From contig URWY01000006.1 in the NCBI GenBank assembly GCA_900551705.1, positions 1-56,498 on the forward strand: 56,498 bases of DNA, given 5' to 3'. A program made the translations under genes and the position numbers. Source of the DNA: an uncultured Bacillota bacterium (GTDB taxonomy: Bacteria > Bacillota > Clostridia > Christensenellales > UBA1242). A model generated the notes under the pieces. The model saw only the letters and a list, made by a program, of their open reading frames with translations. It made no database searches and was not told the origin of the DNA. This document shows, piece by piece, positions 31,750 to 40,721 of this stretch (the stretch's first letter is position 1; every line of letters starts with the position of its first letter).

Positions 31750-33576
31750 ATGATTACAAGTAAAGAATTAAGAAAAAAATGGTTAGACTTTTATGAAAAA
31801 CGCGGACATGTTAATATCGGTGCGGTTTCGCTTTTAGGCGATGGCACAACAGGCGTAATGTTCAATGTTGCTGGAATGCAACCTTTGATGCCATATCTTC
31901 TCGGTAAAAAACACCCAGCAGGTAAAAGGCTTTGCAATGTTCAAGGCTGCATCAGAACAATAGATATTGACGATATCGGCGATGCATCTCACTGCTCATT
32001 CTTTGAAATGATGGGAAATTGGAGTTTGGGAGATTATTTTAAAAAGGAAAAAACCGCTTGGTCATTTGAATTTTTAACAAAAGAACTTGGTTTTGATAAA
32101 AATAAAATCTGCGCAACAGTTTTTGCTGGGGATAACAATGCTCCAAGAGATGAAGAAACAGCAAGGCTTTTGCAAGAAGTTGGTGTTAAAAAAGAAAATA
32201 TTTTCTATCTTCCAAAGTCAGATAACTGGTGGGAACTTGAAGGCACAGTTGGAACGCCATGTGGACCAGATAACGAATGGTTTTATCCAAGGCACGATAA
32301 CCCTTGCAGCGAACATTGCGATGTAACTTGCGATTGCGGTCGTTGGGTTGAAATTGGCAACGATGTTTATATGCAATACAAAAAACTTGAAGGCAATCAA
32401 TATGTTGAACTTGAAAACAAAAATGTTGACACAGGTTTTGGCTTTGAAAGGCTTTTGATGTATGTAAATGGCCTTACAGATATGTATAAAACCGACTTGT
32501 TTAAAGATGTTATCGAATATTTGCAACAAGAAAGTCAAATTGATTACGAAAGCAATGCAGAAGCAAGAAAAGCGATGAGAATTATTGCTGACCACATCAG
32601 AACATCAGTAATGCTTATTGGCGATAAAAATGGTATTGTTCCATCAAATGTTGGTGCAGGATACATTTTAAGAAGATTGATGCGTAGAGCAATCAGATAC
32701 GCAAGGCAACTTAATTTGAGCGAAGAGAGTTTAAATAATGTTGCTAAAATATATATAGAAAAAGTGTATAACGAAGCATATCCATTGTTACTAGAAAAAG
32801 AAGAATACATTTTGAGCGAAATTTCAAAAGAAGTTGCAAAATTCTCAAAAGTTGTTGATGACGGCATCAAAGAATTTGAGAAAGTTATTTCTGGGCTTGA
32901 AAGAAAAAATCAGTTCATGGCTCAAAAAGATGCAAACTTTGTGGAAGATAAAACAATAACTGGCAAAGCAGCATTTAGATTGTATGATACTTTTGGTTTC
33001 CCAATAGAAATGACAAAAGAACTTGCAAGAGAAAAGGGCTATGTTGTTGACGAAGAAGGCTTTAACGAAGCATTTAAACATCACCAAGAAGTTTCAAAGC
33101 AAAGTGAAAAAGGTGAGTTTAAGGGCGGGCTTGCAGATAGTTCTTATGAATGTGCAAGATTGCACACAGCAACACATTTACTTTTGGCAGCACTTAGAAA
33201 AATGTTTGGCAATGATGTTCACCAATGCGGCTCAAATATCACACCAGAGCGTTTGAGATTTGATTTCAATATTGACAGAAAACTCACACCAGAAGAACTT
33301 GCAGCGATTGAAAACGAAGTTAACAACAATATTAAAAAGGCTATTGATGTTGAATTCTATGAACTACCAATTGAAAAAGCAAAAGAAATGGGTGCAACTG
33401 GAATATTTGATGACAAATATGGTGAAGTTGTAAAAGTTTATAAAATTGGCGATGTAAGCATAGAAATGTGCGGCGGCCCACACGCAAAAAACACATCAGA
33501 ACTTAACAAATTTAAAATTGTTAAGGAAGAAAGTTCTTCGGCGGGTGTTAGAAGAATAAAAGCAGTTTTAGAATAA
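31750..33576 (+). CDS. alaS: alanyl-tRNA synthetase, compact form
   Basis: AlaRS charges tRNA-Ala and edits mischarged Ser/Gly. The class II catalytic domain (ELRKKWLDFYEKRGH, GMQPLMPYLLGKKHPAGKR, MMGNWSLGDYF), the helical tRNA-recognition region and the editing-site elements HTATH near residue 472 and CGGPHAKNT are present. The chain has only 608 residues against about 870. The beta-barrel that normally precedes HTATH (with a GGGQxGD motif) and the whole C-Ala/DHHA1 part are missing; the protein ends at AGVRRIKAVLE. This layout resembles AlaRS of Patescibacteria. ATG 31750 has AAAGGA upstream; a TTG at 31729 touches the -10 box and is unlikely. Confidence 0.94.
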   Translation: MITSKELRKKWLDFYEKRGHVNIGAVSLLGDGTTGVMFNVAGMQPLMPYLLGKKHPAGKRLCNVQGCIRTIDIDDIGDASHCSFFEMMGNWSLGDYFKKEKTAWSFEFLTKELGFDKNKICATVFAGDNNAPRDEETARLLQEVGVKKENIFYLPKSDNWWELEGTVGTPCGPDNEWFYPRHDNPCSEHCDVTCDCGRWVEIGNDVYMQYKKLEGNQYVELENKNVDTGFGFERLLMYVNGLTDMYKTDLFKDVIEYLQQESQIDYESNAEARKAMRIIADHIRTSVMLIGDKNGIVPSNVGAGYILRRLMRRAIRYARQLNLSEESLNNVAKIYIEKVYNEAYPLLLEKEEYILSEISKEVAKFSKVVDDGIKEFEKVISGLERKNQFMAQKDANFVEDKTITGKAAFRLYDTFGFPIEMTKELAREKGYVVDEEGFNEAFKHHQEVSKQSEKGEFKGGLADSSYECARLHTATHLLLAALRKMFGNDVHQCGSNITPERLRFDFNIDRKLTPEELAAIENEVNNNIKKAIDVEFYELPIEKAKEMGATGIFDDKYGEVVKVYKIGDVSIEMCGGPHAKNTSELNKFKIVKEESSSAGVRRIKAVLE

Positions 33577-33620
33577 AAATTTAAAATTCCAAGAAAATAT
33601 ATAAAAAAGAAGGTAAAAAT

Positions 33621-33818
33621 ATGAAAAAATTCACAAAAAATTCAACTATTGGCGATGTTTTAGATGTAAACGAAGATAACGCAGTTATTTTACAAGGCTT
33701 TGGAATGCACTGCTTTGGTTGCCCAATGAGCCAAATGGAAACACTTGAAGAAGCAAGCGAAGTTCACGGATTTGACCTTAACTTGCTTTTAGAAAAATTG
33801 AATAATCAAAACAAATAA
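33621..33818 (+). CDS. DUF1858 protein
   Basis: DUF1858 proteins are small helical domains with a conserved FGMHCFGCPMSQMETLEEA-type motif containing CxxC; they also occur fused to hybrid-cluster and redox proteins in anaerobes. This copy is 65 residues and starts KKFTKNSTIGDVLDVN. Function is unproven; the Cys pair suggests metal or redox binding. It follows alaS by about 45 bases with a GAAGG ribosome-binding site. Confidence 0.88.
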   Translation: MKKFTKNSTIGDVLDVNEDNAVILQGFGMHCFGCPMSQMETLEEASEVHGFDLNLLLEKLNNQNK

Positions 33819-33834
33819 GCCAATATCTCTCTTA

Positions 33835-33866
33835 AAAAGGCCTTGCTATTTTGCAAGGCTTTTTTA
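33835..33866 (+). terminator. terminator after the DUF1858 gene
   Basis: GCCTTGC and GCAAGGC with a six-base loop and a T run; the candidate -35 TTAACA of the next gene begins in the T run. Confidence 0.85.
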
Positions 33867-33908
33867 ACACATTTTTATATAAATTCATATATAAAGCAGA
33901 GGCAAAAT

Positions 33909-34388
33909 TTGGCTGATTTAAAAGTTAAAAAGAAATATCCGCTTATCAAAAATCTTTGCAAGAACTCATATTATTGTGGAATTTTGCAAAATTTATTTGC
34001 TGGAAATGAAAGCGAATGTGTAATGCTTATGCAAATAAAATATCAAATCAGTGTTTTGAGTGAATTTTATGAAAACTATGCTGAGATTTTAAGAAATATT
34101 TGCACAAGTGACCTATTGCATGAAGAACTTTTGTCGCATGCAATTTTGATGTGTGGGGGCGACCCAATTTACGCGAATGCTCAAAACAAATGGCTTGGCG
34201 GCAGGCAAGTTGATTATGTGAAAGATGTAAAGCAAATAATATCTTATGATATAGAACTTAAAGAAAAAATAATCTTAGATTACAAAATTGCCATTGCCAA
34301 GATTGAAAATTTTGAAATTAAATCGCTGCTTGCAAGCATTTTGCAAGATGAAGAAAACCATTTAAGACAACTAAAAAGCATAAAATAA
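33909..34388 (+). CDS. ferritin-like four-helix protein
   Basis: The helical protein has the ferritin-like spacing of acidic and His residues: ELLSHAILMCGGDPIY in one helix, a GG turn, then LLASILQDEENHLRQL near the C-terminus. Such proteins in anaerobes relate to rubrerythrin or manganese catalase and may bind two iron or manganese ions. Paired E-xx-H motifs are seen in the fourth helix (EENH); the others are less clear. I start at TTG 33909 with AGAGG upstream and a candidate promoter (TTAACA-18-TATATA), giving 159 residues; an upstream ATG would run into the terminator. Confidence 0.72.
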   Translation: MADLKVKKKYPLIKNLCKNSYYCGILQNLFAGNESECVMLMQIKYQISVLSEFYENYAEILRNICTSDLLHEELLSHAILMCGGDPIYANAQNKWLGGRQVDYVKDVKQIISYDIELKEKIILDYKIAIAKIENFEIKSLLASILQDEENHLRQLKSIK

Positions 34389-34414
34389 AAAACTCGCTAA
34401 TTGCGAGTTTTTTA
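34386..34414. terminator. bidirectional terminator
   Basis: AAAACTCGC and GCGAGTTTT pair around TAATT, with T runs on both strands, between convergent genes. Confidence 0.88.
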
Positions 34415-36310
34415 TTTCCAGTTAACTTCAATTAAGCGTTCTGGGTCAAAAAATGAGAGATTTGGGCATTGTTTTCTATGAACAACTATGCCTTGTCCGT
34501 GTGAGACGAAGCCAACAATATCATCACCCTTGATAGGACAACAACATTTTGCAAACTTAATTAACAAATTGTTAACACCTTTAACATTCACAGAACTTTC
34601 GTGTGGATTGTAGTTTTCTGATGGTTCGTGAATTATAATTTCTTTCTTGGCGTTCTTTTCAATGTCTGCTTCATAAATATGAACAAGTTTACCAGCAACA
34701 ATCTTTGCAGATGACGAACCATAACCAATGCTTGCGAAAATTTCGTCAATAGTTGAAAAGCAACTTTTTTCAAGAAGCGTTTCAAAATATTTTTTATCTG
34801 TTATTTTGCTGACAGAATATCCAGCGTTTTTGATAGCTTGTTCAAGCATCGTTTTGCCTGCCTTGATATTATCATCTTTCATTTCCTTGCGGAAAAATTG
34901 CAAAATTTTGTTTCTCGCGCCAGGTGTTTTTATAATTTTCAACCAGTCCCTTGATGGTCCTTTTGAATTTGGGTTGGTTATGATTTCAACAATGTCGCCA
35001 TTTTCAAGCGGCTTTGTAATTGGTTGCATTTTGCCGTTAACTTTTGCACCTATACACTTATTTCCAACATCAGAATGAATAGCGTAAGCAAAATCAATAG
35101 CAGTTGATTCAGCAGGCAAGTGCAAAACTTTGCCTTTTGGAGTTTGGACAAAGATTTCGCCATCATAAATGTCCACCTTCAAACTTTCAATAAGTTCTTC
35201 GCTGGTCATTTGCTTTTCCTTTTCCATGATTTCTCTGATCCAGCCAAGGCGCTCGTCAAGAGAATCAAGTTTTGTGCGCTTTTCTTTATACATCCAGTGT
35301 GCGGCGATACCAAATTCTGCGCATCTGTGCATTTCTTTCGTTCTGATTTGAATTTCAACAGGCACGCCTTCAAACATGACAGTTGTATGTAAAGATTGAT
35401 AGCCGTTTGATTTTGGTATTGCGATATAATCTTTAAATCTATTTTGAAGTGGTGTTACCTGGCTGTTGATTTTGCCGAGAAGGGCATAACAATCTTCAAC
35501 GCTATTTAAAATCGCGCGAACAGCAACAAGGTCGTAAATTTTATCTAAATTGCCGTTTTTTTGCTTCAATTTTTTATAAATACTGAAAATGTGCTTTTTT
35601 CTGCCCATAACTTCGCCGTTAATGCCAAGTTCTTTCATGTATTTTCTAACTTCGTCTTTTAAGTGATTAACAATTACTTCGCGCTCTTTATATTTCTTTT
35701 CAACTGCTGAACTTATCTTTTCATATTGCTCTGGATATAAATTTTTAAAAGCCAAATCTTCAAGTTCGCTTTTGATGCTTGAAAGACCAAGCCTGCTTGC
35801 AAGTGGAGCAAAAAGTTCAAGCGTTTGTTTGCTTTTTAGTTTTGTTTGCTCTTCAAGCGTTTTATCTTTGGAAATAACTTGAAGTTCGGCAAGCACAAAG
35901 CAAAGTTTAACAATGATAACGCGAATGTCTTTTGCCAATGCAAAGAACATTTTTCTTATATTTTCCGCTTCTTCTTGTTCATTTTGATAGTCTATTTCAA
36001 TAAGTTTTTTCAACGAGTGCAAAAAGTTTAAAACTTCTTCGCCATAAACTTGTTTGATGTTGTTTTTAAATTCAGCGCGAATTTTTTCAAGTTCTTTAAC
36101 TTTTGCTTCTTCAATATTGCCAAGGGCCATGTCCATCTTATTTACAACGCCCACTTTGCAATATGGATAGTATAAAATAGAAGACAACAAACAAGTTTCG
36201 TCTAAGTTCATTGTTTTTAAAATATTCATAGCGTTTATAGTTATATTTTTTTCAAGTTCAGAATATAACTTTTCGCTAAATTCGTTTGCAAGTTTTAATT
36301 TGTCTTCCAT
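34412..36310 (-). CDS. relA: RelA/SpoT (p)ppGpp synthetase with degenerate hydrolase domain
   Basis: RSH enzymes make and usually degrade (p)ppGpp. The synthetase is intact: GRKKHIFSIYKKLKQK, DLVAVRAI, NRFKDYIAIPKSNGYQSLHT. TGS (VQTPKGKVLHLPAESTAIDF, NGDIVEIIT) and the Cys-rich CC domain (FAKCCCPIKGDDIVGFVSHG) follow. In the N-terminal HD region the LLHDVVEDT motif is replaced (SSILYYPYCKVG) and DRLHNMRTL is replaced by CFVLAELQVI, so hydrolase activity is probably lost. The RFKD motif is of the bifunctional type. The C-terminal ACT domain is absent; 632 residues in total. Confidence 0.93.
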   Translation of the reverse strand: MEDKLKLANEFSEKLYSELEKNITINAMNILKTMNLDETCLLSSILYYPYCKVGVVNKMDMALGNIEEAKVKELEKIRAEFKNNIKQVYGEEVLNFLHSLKKLIEIDYQNEQEEAENIRKMFFALAKDIRVIIVKLCFVLAELQVISKDKTLEEQTKLKSKQTLELFAPLASRLGLSSIKSELEDLAFKNLYPEQYEKISSAVEKKYKEREVIVNHLKDEVRKYMKELGINGEVMGRKKHIFSIYKKLKQKNGNLDKIYDLVAVRAILNSVEDCYALLGKINSQVTPLQNRFKDYIAIPKSNGYQSLHTTVMFEGVPVEIQIRTKEMHRCAEFGIAAHWMYKEKRTKLDSLDERLGWIREIMEKEKQMTSEELIESLKVDIYDGEIFVQTPKGKVLHLPAESTAIDFAYAIHSDVGNKCIGAKVNGKMQPITKPLENGDIVEIITNPNSKGPSRDWLKIIKTPGARNKILQFFRKEMKDDNIKAGKTMLEQAIKNAGYSVSKITDKKYFETLLEKSCFSTIDEIFASIGYGSSSAKIVAGKLVHIYEADIEKNAKKEIIIHEPSENYNPHESSVNVKGVNNLLIKFAKCCCPIKGDDIVGFVSHGQGIVVHRKQCPNLSFFDPERLIEVNWK

Positions 36311-36336
36311 AATAAAAACCTCTCGCTTACAACTAT

Positions 36337-36364
36337 ATGATATTTAAAACGGCAAATTTTTCAA
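36337..36364 (-). promoter_or_regulatory. promoter of the RSH gene
   Basis: On the minus strand, TTGAAA (36359-36364), 16-base spacer, TATCAT (36337-36342); GAGAGG follows before the ATG. Confidence 0.5.
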
Positions 36365-36382
36365 AATGTTTTTAAAGTTTTA

Positions 36383-36411
36383 TTTCAATATTTGCAATAC
36401 TATGTTACAAT
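36383..36411 (+). promoter_or_regulatory. promoter giving a leaderless rsmD start
   Basis: Weak TTTCAA 36383-36388, 17-base spacer, TACAAT 36406-36411; ATG six bases later. Confidence 0.5.
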
Positions 36412-36417
36412 AAACTC

Positions 36418-36987
36418 ATGAGAATAATTGCAGGAAAATATAAGAATAAAAAAATTGAGTTTGTATTTGAAGAAAAAACAAGGCCAACGGCAGATATGGT
36501 CAGACAAGCGCTTTTCACAAAACTTCAATTTGAGTTTCCAATGGAAAATTGTTTAGACTTGTTCGCTGGCAGCGGCTCGCTTGGGCTTGAAGCACTGTCA
36601 AGAGATGCAAGTCATGTTTATTTTGTTGAGAACAATCGGCAAAATGTGAAAGTGGTAGAAAATAATTTGAAAGATTTCAAAATTGAATACGATATGAACT
36701 CTTACAGCACGAGCAAAAGTGCCAGTTTGGTTTTTAATGATTACTTAGTTGCACTTAATAGATTTGACATCAAGTTCAATTTGATTATGATAGACCCACC
36801 TTACGCGAGTGACTTTTACGAAAAGGCATTGAAAGTCATATTTGAAAGAAATTTGCTGGAAGATGACGGCTACATTGTTTTGGAGCATGACGAAAATAGG
36901 AAATTTGGAAATTTACCTTTTGAAATTGTAAATCAAAAAAAATATGGTAGAAAATGCCTAACTTACCTGCAAAAAGGGCAGTTATAG
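36418..36987 (+). CDS. rsmD: 16S rRNA (guanine-966-N2) methyltransferase
   Basis: RsmD methylates G966 in the 30S P-site region. The start MRIIAGKYKNKKIEF, PTADMVRQALF, the SAM motif CLDLFAGSGSLGLEAL and the catalytic MIDPPY are typical. Length is 189 residues. coaD, the usual partner in Firmicutes, does not follow. The start appears leaderless. Confidence 0.95.
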   Translation: MRIIAGKYKNKKIEFVFEEKTRPTADMVRQALFTKLQFEFPMENCLDLFAGSGSLGLEALSRDASHVYFVENNRQNVKVVENNLKDFKIEYDMNSYSTSKSASLVFNDYLVALNRFDIKFNLIMIDPPYASDFYEKALKVIFERNLLEDDGYIVLEHDENRKFGNLPFEIVNQKKYGRKCLTYLQKGQL

Positions 36988-37103
36988 CCATAAAAAGATA
37001 GTTAAAAGGCACAAAAAAGCGTAGAAAAAATTGTTTAAAGGTCACAAATGTAAATTGTGTAAACCTAACAAATTTGAAAAAAATGGTCAAAAAGTCTAGA
37101 CAA

Positions 37104-37133
37104 AATCATTTTTGATAGTGTATAATATTGCCA
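37104..37133 (+). promoter_or_regulatory. promoter of the small ORF at 37167
   Basis: A TAGACA-like box, an 18-base spacer and a TATAAT at about 37122-37127 can be read just upstream; the exact bounds are approximate. Confidence 0.5.
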
Positions 37134-37166
37134 GAAAGTAGCAATCTAAAAAAGGAGGAAATAATT

Positions 37167-37367
37167 TTGAAAGTTGAAAAACCTGGTGACCTTCCTTTTG
37201 ATGTTTCGCAAGAAACGCTTGATTTATGGACAATATTTACTTTATGCCCTATCGAAAGGGGCAAGATTAGCGTTTACAACGCATTTTCAAAGGCGAGAGA
37301 AAGGGCTTACACCAATCTAAACAATAAAATAAAATTGTCAGAACACGATAAAGGAATGGATATGTAA
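37167..37367 (+). CDS. small unknown protein
   Basis: The 66-residue protein MKVEKPGDLPFDVSQETLDL and on is not recognised. The middle (WTIFTLCPIERGKISVYNAF) and the Arg/Lys-rich end suggest a compact helical, perhaps nucleic-acid-binding, peptide. The start is TTG at 37167 because AAAGGAGG lies eight bases upstream; earlier in-frame codons would overlap that site. It has its own promoter and a perfect terminator, so it is likely expressed. Confidence 0.65.
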   Translation: MKVEKPGDLPFDVSQETLDLWTIFTLCPIERGKISVYNAFSKARERAYTNLNNKIKLSEHDKGMDM

Positions 37368-37396
37368 AATAGCAAATTAAATTTGCTATTTTTTTA
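37367..37396 (+). terminator. terminator containing the recO -35 box
   Basis: AAATAGCAAAT and ATTTGCTATTT form an 11-pair perfect stem with a T run. TTGCTA in the downstream arm also serves as the -35 of recO. Confidence 0.85.
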
Positions 37397-37410
37397 TTTT
37401 GATATATAAT
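37383..37410 (+). promoter_or_regulatory. promoter giving a leaderless recO start
   Basis: TTGCTA 37383-37388, 16-base spacer, consensus TATAAT 37405-37410; ATG six bases after the -10. Confidence 0.65.
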
Positions 37411-37416
37411 ATCTAT

Positions 37417-38163
37417 ATGGCAGATATAGTAGTTAAAGGCATAGTTTTGGGCGGATTAAATTATAAGGAGAAAGATAAACTCCTTCATGTTTTTACGCTT
37501 GAAAAAGGGCTGATAACTTGCAAACTTGTTGGCGTGCTTTCGGCTAACGCAAAACTAAAAAATGTGAAAGAACCATTTTGTTTTGCGGAGTTTAATTTGA
37601 ATTATAAACAGTCAAATCAAGAAAGCGTTATATACACAGTTACATCGGCAAATATAATTGAAAGTTTTTACAATATTGTTTCAGATTTAGACAAGTTTTA
37701 TGCCGGTTGCGCAATATTAGAAATTATAAAAAAAGTTGCGCCTGTGGAAAGTGCAAACGAGCCTCTTTTTATTGAAAGTTTAAGGGCATTAAAAGCAATC
37801 GCTTTTGAAGATGTTGCCCCAGAAGTTGTTTTAGTTAAGTTTTTAATATCAATATTTGAAGCAATGGGTTATGCTTTGTCGCTTGATAAATGTGCAGTAT
37901 GTGGAGATAACTTTGTTGGGAAAAGGTATTTCAATATGGACAGCGGCGAAATTGTATGTTATTCTTGCAGAAGTTTTAATTGGCAAGAAATTTCAAATCT
38001 TACGCACGCAAGTTTAAGGCTTATTTCAAACACAGATTATGACAAATTGCACAATTTAAAATTAAAAAAAGAAGGCATAGAAAATGCTCTAAACCTTCTT
38101 AAAAATAATTTTGAAAATAGATTTGAAACATCACTCAGCAGCATTGAGAAATTCCCACAATAA
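37417..38163 (+). CDS. recO: DNA repair protein RecO
   Basis: RecO anneals DNA and loads RecA with RecR. The N-terminal OB-like start (ADIVVKGIVLGGLNYKEKDK) and the C-terminal four-Cys zinc site (CAVCGDNF ... CYSC) are visible. Length is 248 residues from ATG 37417. Its last 33 bases overlap the end of the minus-strand kinase gene. In Bacillus recO follows era; here the two are about 10 kb apart. Confidence 0.9.
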   Translation: MADIVVKGIVLGGLNYKEKDKLLHVFTLEKGLITCKLVGVLSANAKLKNVKEPFCFAEFNLNYKQSNQESVIYTVTSANIIESFYNIVSDLDKFYAGCAILEIIKKVAPVESANEPLFIESLRALKAIAFEDVAPEVVLVKFLISIFEAMGYALSLDKCAVCGDNFVGKRYFNMDSGEIVCYSCRSFNWQEISNLTHASLRLISNTDYDKLHNLKLKKEGIENALNLLKNNFENRFETSLSSIEKFPQ

Positions 38164-39087
38164 TGATGTTGATGGCACAAGTTTCTTGTCTATCGGTTCA
38201 AACAAACTTAATGTGTCGAGAAGTGATTTTAACAATTTGATTTCTTCATCAGTTTTTTCTTGTGAGTTATTCAACGCTTGTTGAATAACTTTTTTTGAAT
38301 AGTTGGCATACAAAAGTGGCTCGTAGCAGTGGAGTGAATTTATAATAAAATCAGCATTTTGTTTAAATGGCTTAATATACTTGTTTTCGCCATCTAACAC
38401 ATTGTCCCACATTCTAATTGTGTTAAGCACATCATAACCGCGAGTGTAATAATCGCGTGTTATTCTCCTAAGCAATCTAACATTTCTTGCTGAGAGTTTA
38501 ACTTCGTCATTTAAAACAAAGTCTGAATTTAAGGCAATATAAAGTTTTAAGAAATTATAATCGCCATTTGTTATCAATTTTGGATTTAATGCGTGCAAAC
38601 CTTCAAAAATTATAATTGTATTTTCGTCAACAACAATTTTCTCTTTCTTTTTTTCACGCTTGCCTGTTCTAAAATTATATATGGGCATGTGTGCAACTTT
38701 TCTTATAAGCAAGTCGTCTATAAACTCGTTTAAACATTTTAAGTCTAATGCGTTTAAACATTCAAAATCGTAACTTCCATCTACTAGCCTTGGCGTGTTG
38801 TCACGGTCAACAAAAAAGTTATCTAGCGACACAGTAACCACGCGCTTTGAAAGCATACCAAAGTGCAAAGCGAGCAGATTTGAAGTTGTTGTTTTGCCTG
38901 CGGCAGATGGCCCAGCAAGCAAAATTATTTTAATACTTTCATTTTGACAAACCTTTTTGCAGATTTCAGCGATTTGGTTATTGAAATAATTTTCTCCTTC
39001 CAAAATCAAATTTGGCAAGTTTTCAATGGCGTCAAAATTAAGTTTTTCAATGTCGATTTTATTTTTTGCTAATTTTTCGTTTTTCAT
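38131..39087 (-). CDS. uridine kinase-like P-loop kinase
   Basis: The P-loop AGPSAAGKTTTSN, the LDNFFVDRDNTP substrate block and IIIFEGLHALNPKLI match nucleoside kinases of the uridine kinase/phosphoribulokinase family. The chain has 318 residues; many Firmicutes homologues carry a longer N-terminal threonyl-tRNA-synthetase-like part that is absent here. I prefer ATG 39087, which has GGGAGC upstream, over the in-frame ATG at 39123. The phosphate acceptor is unproven. The 3' end overlaps recO. Confidence 0.82.
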   Translation of the reverse strand: MKNEKLAKNKIDIEKLNFDAIENLPNLILEGENYFNNQIAEICKKVCQNESIKIILLAGPSAAGKTTTSNLLALHFGMLSKRVVTVSLDNFFVDRDNTPRLVDGSYDFECLNALDLKCLNEFIDDLLIRKVAHMPIYNFRTGKREKKKEKIVVDENTIIIFEGLHALNPKLITNGDYNFLKLYIALNSDFVLNDEVKLSARNVRLLRRITRDYYTRGYDVLNTIRMWDNVLDGENKYIKPFKQNADFIINSLHCYEPLLYANYSKKVIQQALNNSQEKTDEEIKLLKSLLDTLSLFEPIDKKLVPSTSLLWEFLNAAE

Positions 39088-39242
39088 AGTGCTCCCAAAA
39101 GTTATTATAACACAATTTTCCATATTTTAAATTAATTTAGCGTAATTGTTATAAAAGGGCTTTTTTAACAACTTTTTGTCTATTTTTGCTTATCTAGTCA
39201 ATTTTGATAAATAACTTTGTATGATATTTCAAGGAAAAATAT

Positions 39243-40721
39243 ATGAAATTAAAAGACATTTTGTTAAATATTCCTTTGAAAGAAAAGTTTGATGGCGATT
39301 TTAATTTAAACATCACAAGCATTTCTTTTGATAGCAGAAATAAGTATACAGAAAGCGAAAACGCAATTTTTGTTTGCTTGATTGGTGAAAACACAGACGG
39401 CCATAAATTTGCCGCCGATGCAATAAAGAACGGAGCAAAAGTTATCGTTTGCGAAAGAAAGTTAAATGTTTGTAAGAACGAAGTTGTGGTTAATTCAACG
39501 CGAGAAGCACTGTCGTTAATGGCATCAAATTTTTATTCAAATCCACACAAAAAAATGAAAATGATTGCCATAACTGGCACTAATGGAAAAACCACCACGA
39601 CTTATATGTTAAAAAGTATTCTTGAAAGTGCAGGACACAAAGTTGGACTTATTGGCACAGAGGGTGCGTATATTGGCAAGCAATTTTTGCCTGTAAATCT
39701 AACAACGCCAGACCCAATGGATATGCAAAAATTGATGGCAGAAATGGTGGAGTTTGGTTGCGAATATTGTGTTATGGAAGCGTCTGCGCACTCTATCTTT
39801 CACAATAAAATTTACGGAATTGTTTATGAAGTTGCCATATTTTCAAACTTGACGCAAGACCATTTAGAGTTTTTCAAAACGATGGAGAATTATGGCGATG
39901 TAAAAATGCGATTATTTTCTAAAAAGTCTACAAAAGTGGCAGTAACAAACTTAGACGACGAGTGGGGACGAAAAATTGAAAGTTTTGGCTTGCCAACAAT
40001 TTCTTATGCACTTGATAATCCTGCTGATTGTTTTGCGATTGATATAAAAAATACTTTCAGTGGCTCAAAATTTGTTTTAAATTTGATGGATAACATCATT
40101 GAATGTAAAATTAACTTGCCTGGCAGATTTAACATTTATAACGCGCTTGCGGCGTCAAGTGCCGCCGCCGCTCTTGGCATTGAAGGCAAGTTTATAGCAC
40201 AAGGACTTGCTGACCTGAAATCTGTTTCTGGCAGATTTAACTTTGTTAAACTTGCAAATGGCGCAAGTGCAATTATCGACTTTGCACACACGCCTGATGG
40301 AATAAAAAATATTTTAACGGCAATAAAAGAATTAAACCCAAAGCGCATTATCACTGTTTTTGGTTGTGGGGGGAATCGTGACAAAGGGAAAAGGCCGCTT
40401 ATGGGGCAAATTTCAGAAAAATTAAGCGATTTTACAATCATAACAAGCGATAATCCGCGTTTTGAAAATCCAGAACTTATAATTGACGATGTTGAGCGTG
40501 GAATGACAAGCGATAAGTTTGTTAGCATAGTTGATAGGCATAAAGCAGTTGAAATTGCTATAAATTTGGCTAGACCAGGTGACGCTGTTGCAATACTTGG
40601 CAAAGGCGTTGAGAAATATCAAGATATAAACGGCGTTAAAGTGCCCTATTGCGATTTAGATGTTGTGAATCAAACGAACGACAAAATTGCCGCGATTTTG
40701 GCAAAGGTGGAGGGAAGGTGA
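39243..40721 (+). CDS. murE: UDP-MurNAc-tripeptide ligase (meso-DAP type)
   Basis: MurE adds the third amino acid of the peptidoglycan stem. The ATP site ITGTNGKTTTTYML, the HxPDGI-like block FAHTPDGIKNI and the signature TSDNPRFENPE are present; DNPR is characteristic of meso-diaminopimelate-adding enzymes, against DDDP-type in Lys-adding ones. Length is 492 residues. AAGGAAA precedes the ATG. mraY starts within its stop codon; murF, expected next, is missing. Confidence 0.96.
   Translation: MKLKDILLNIPLKEKFDGDFNLNITSISFDSRNKYTESENAIFVCLIGENTDGHKFAADAIKNGAKVIVCERKLNVCKNEVVVNSTREALSLMASNFYSNPHKKMKMIAITGTNGKTTTTYMLKSILESAGHKVGLIGTEGAYIGKQFLPVNLTTPDPMDMQKLMAEMVEFGCEYCVMEASAHSIFHNKIYGIVYEVAIFSNLTQDHLEFFKTMENYGDVKMRLFSKKSTKVAVTNLDDEWGRKIESFGLPTISYALDNPADCFAIDIKNTFSGSKFVLNLMDNIIECKINLPGRFNIYNALAASSAAAALGIEGKFIAQGLADLKSVSGRFNFVKLANGASAIIDFAHTPDGIKNILTAIKELNPKRIITVFGCGGNRDKGKRPLMGQISEKLSDFTIITSDNPRFENPELIIDDVERGMTSDKFVSIVDRHKAVEIAINLARPGDAVAILGKGVEKYQDINGVKVPYCDLDVVNQTNDKIAAILAKVEGR

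Noticed and set aside
33843..33908. Upstream ATG extension of the ferritin-like protein
   Set aside because: The extension would begin in the T run of the DUF1858 terminator; the TTG at 33909 has AGAGG and a candidate promoter upstream.
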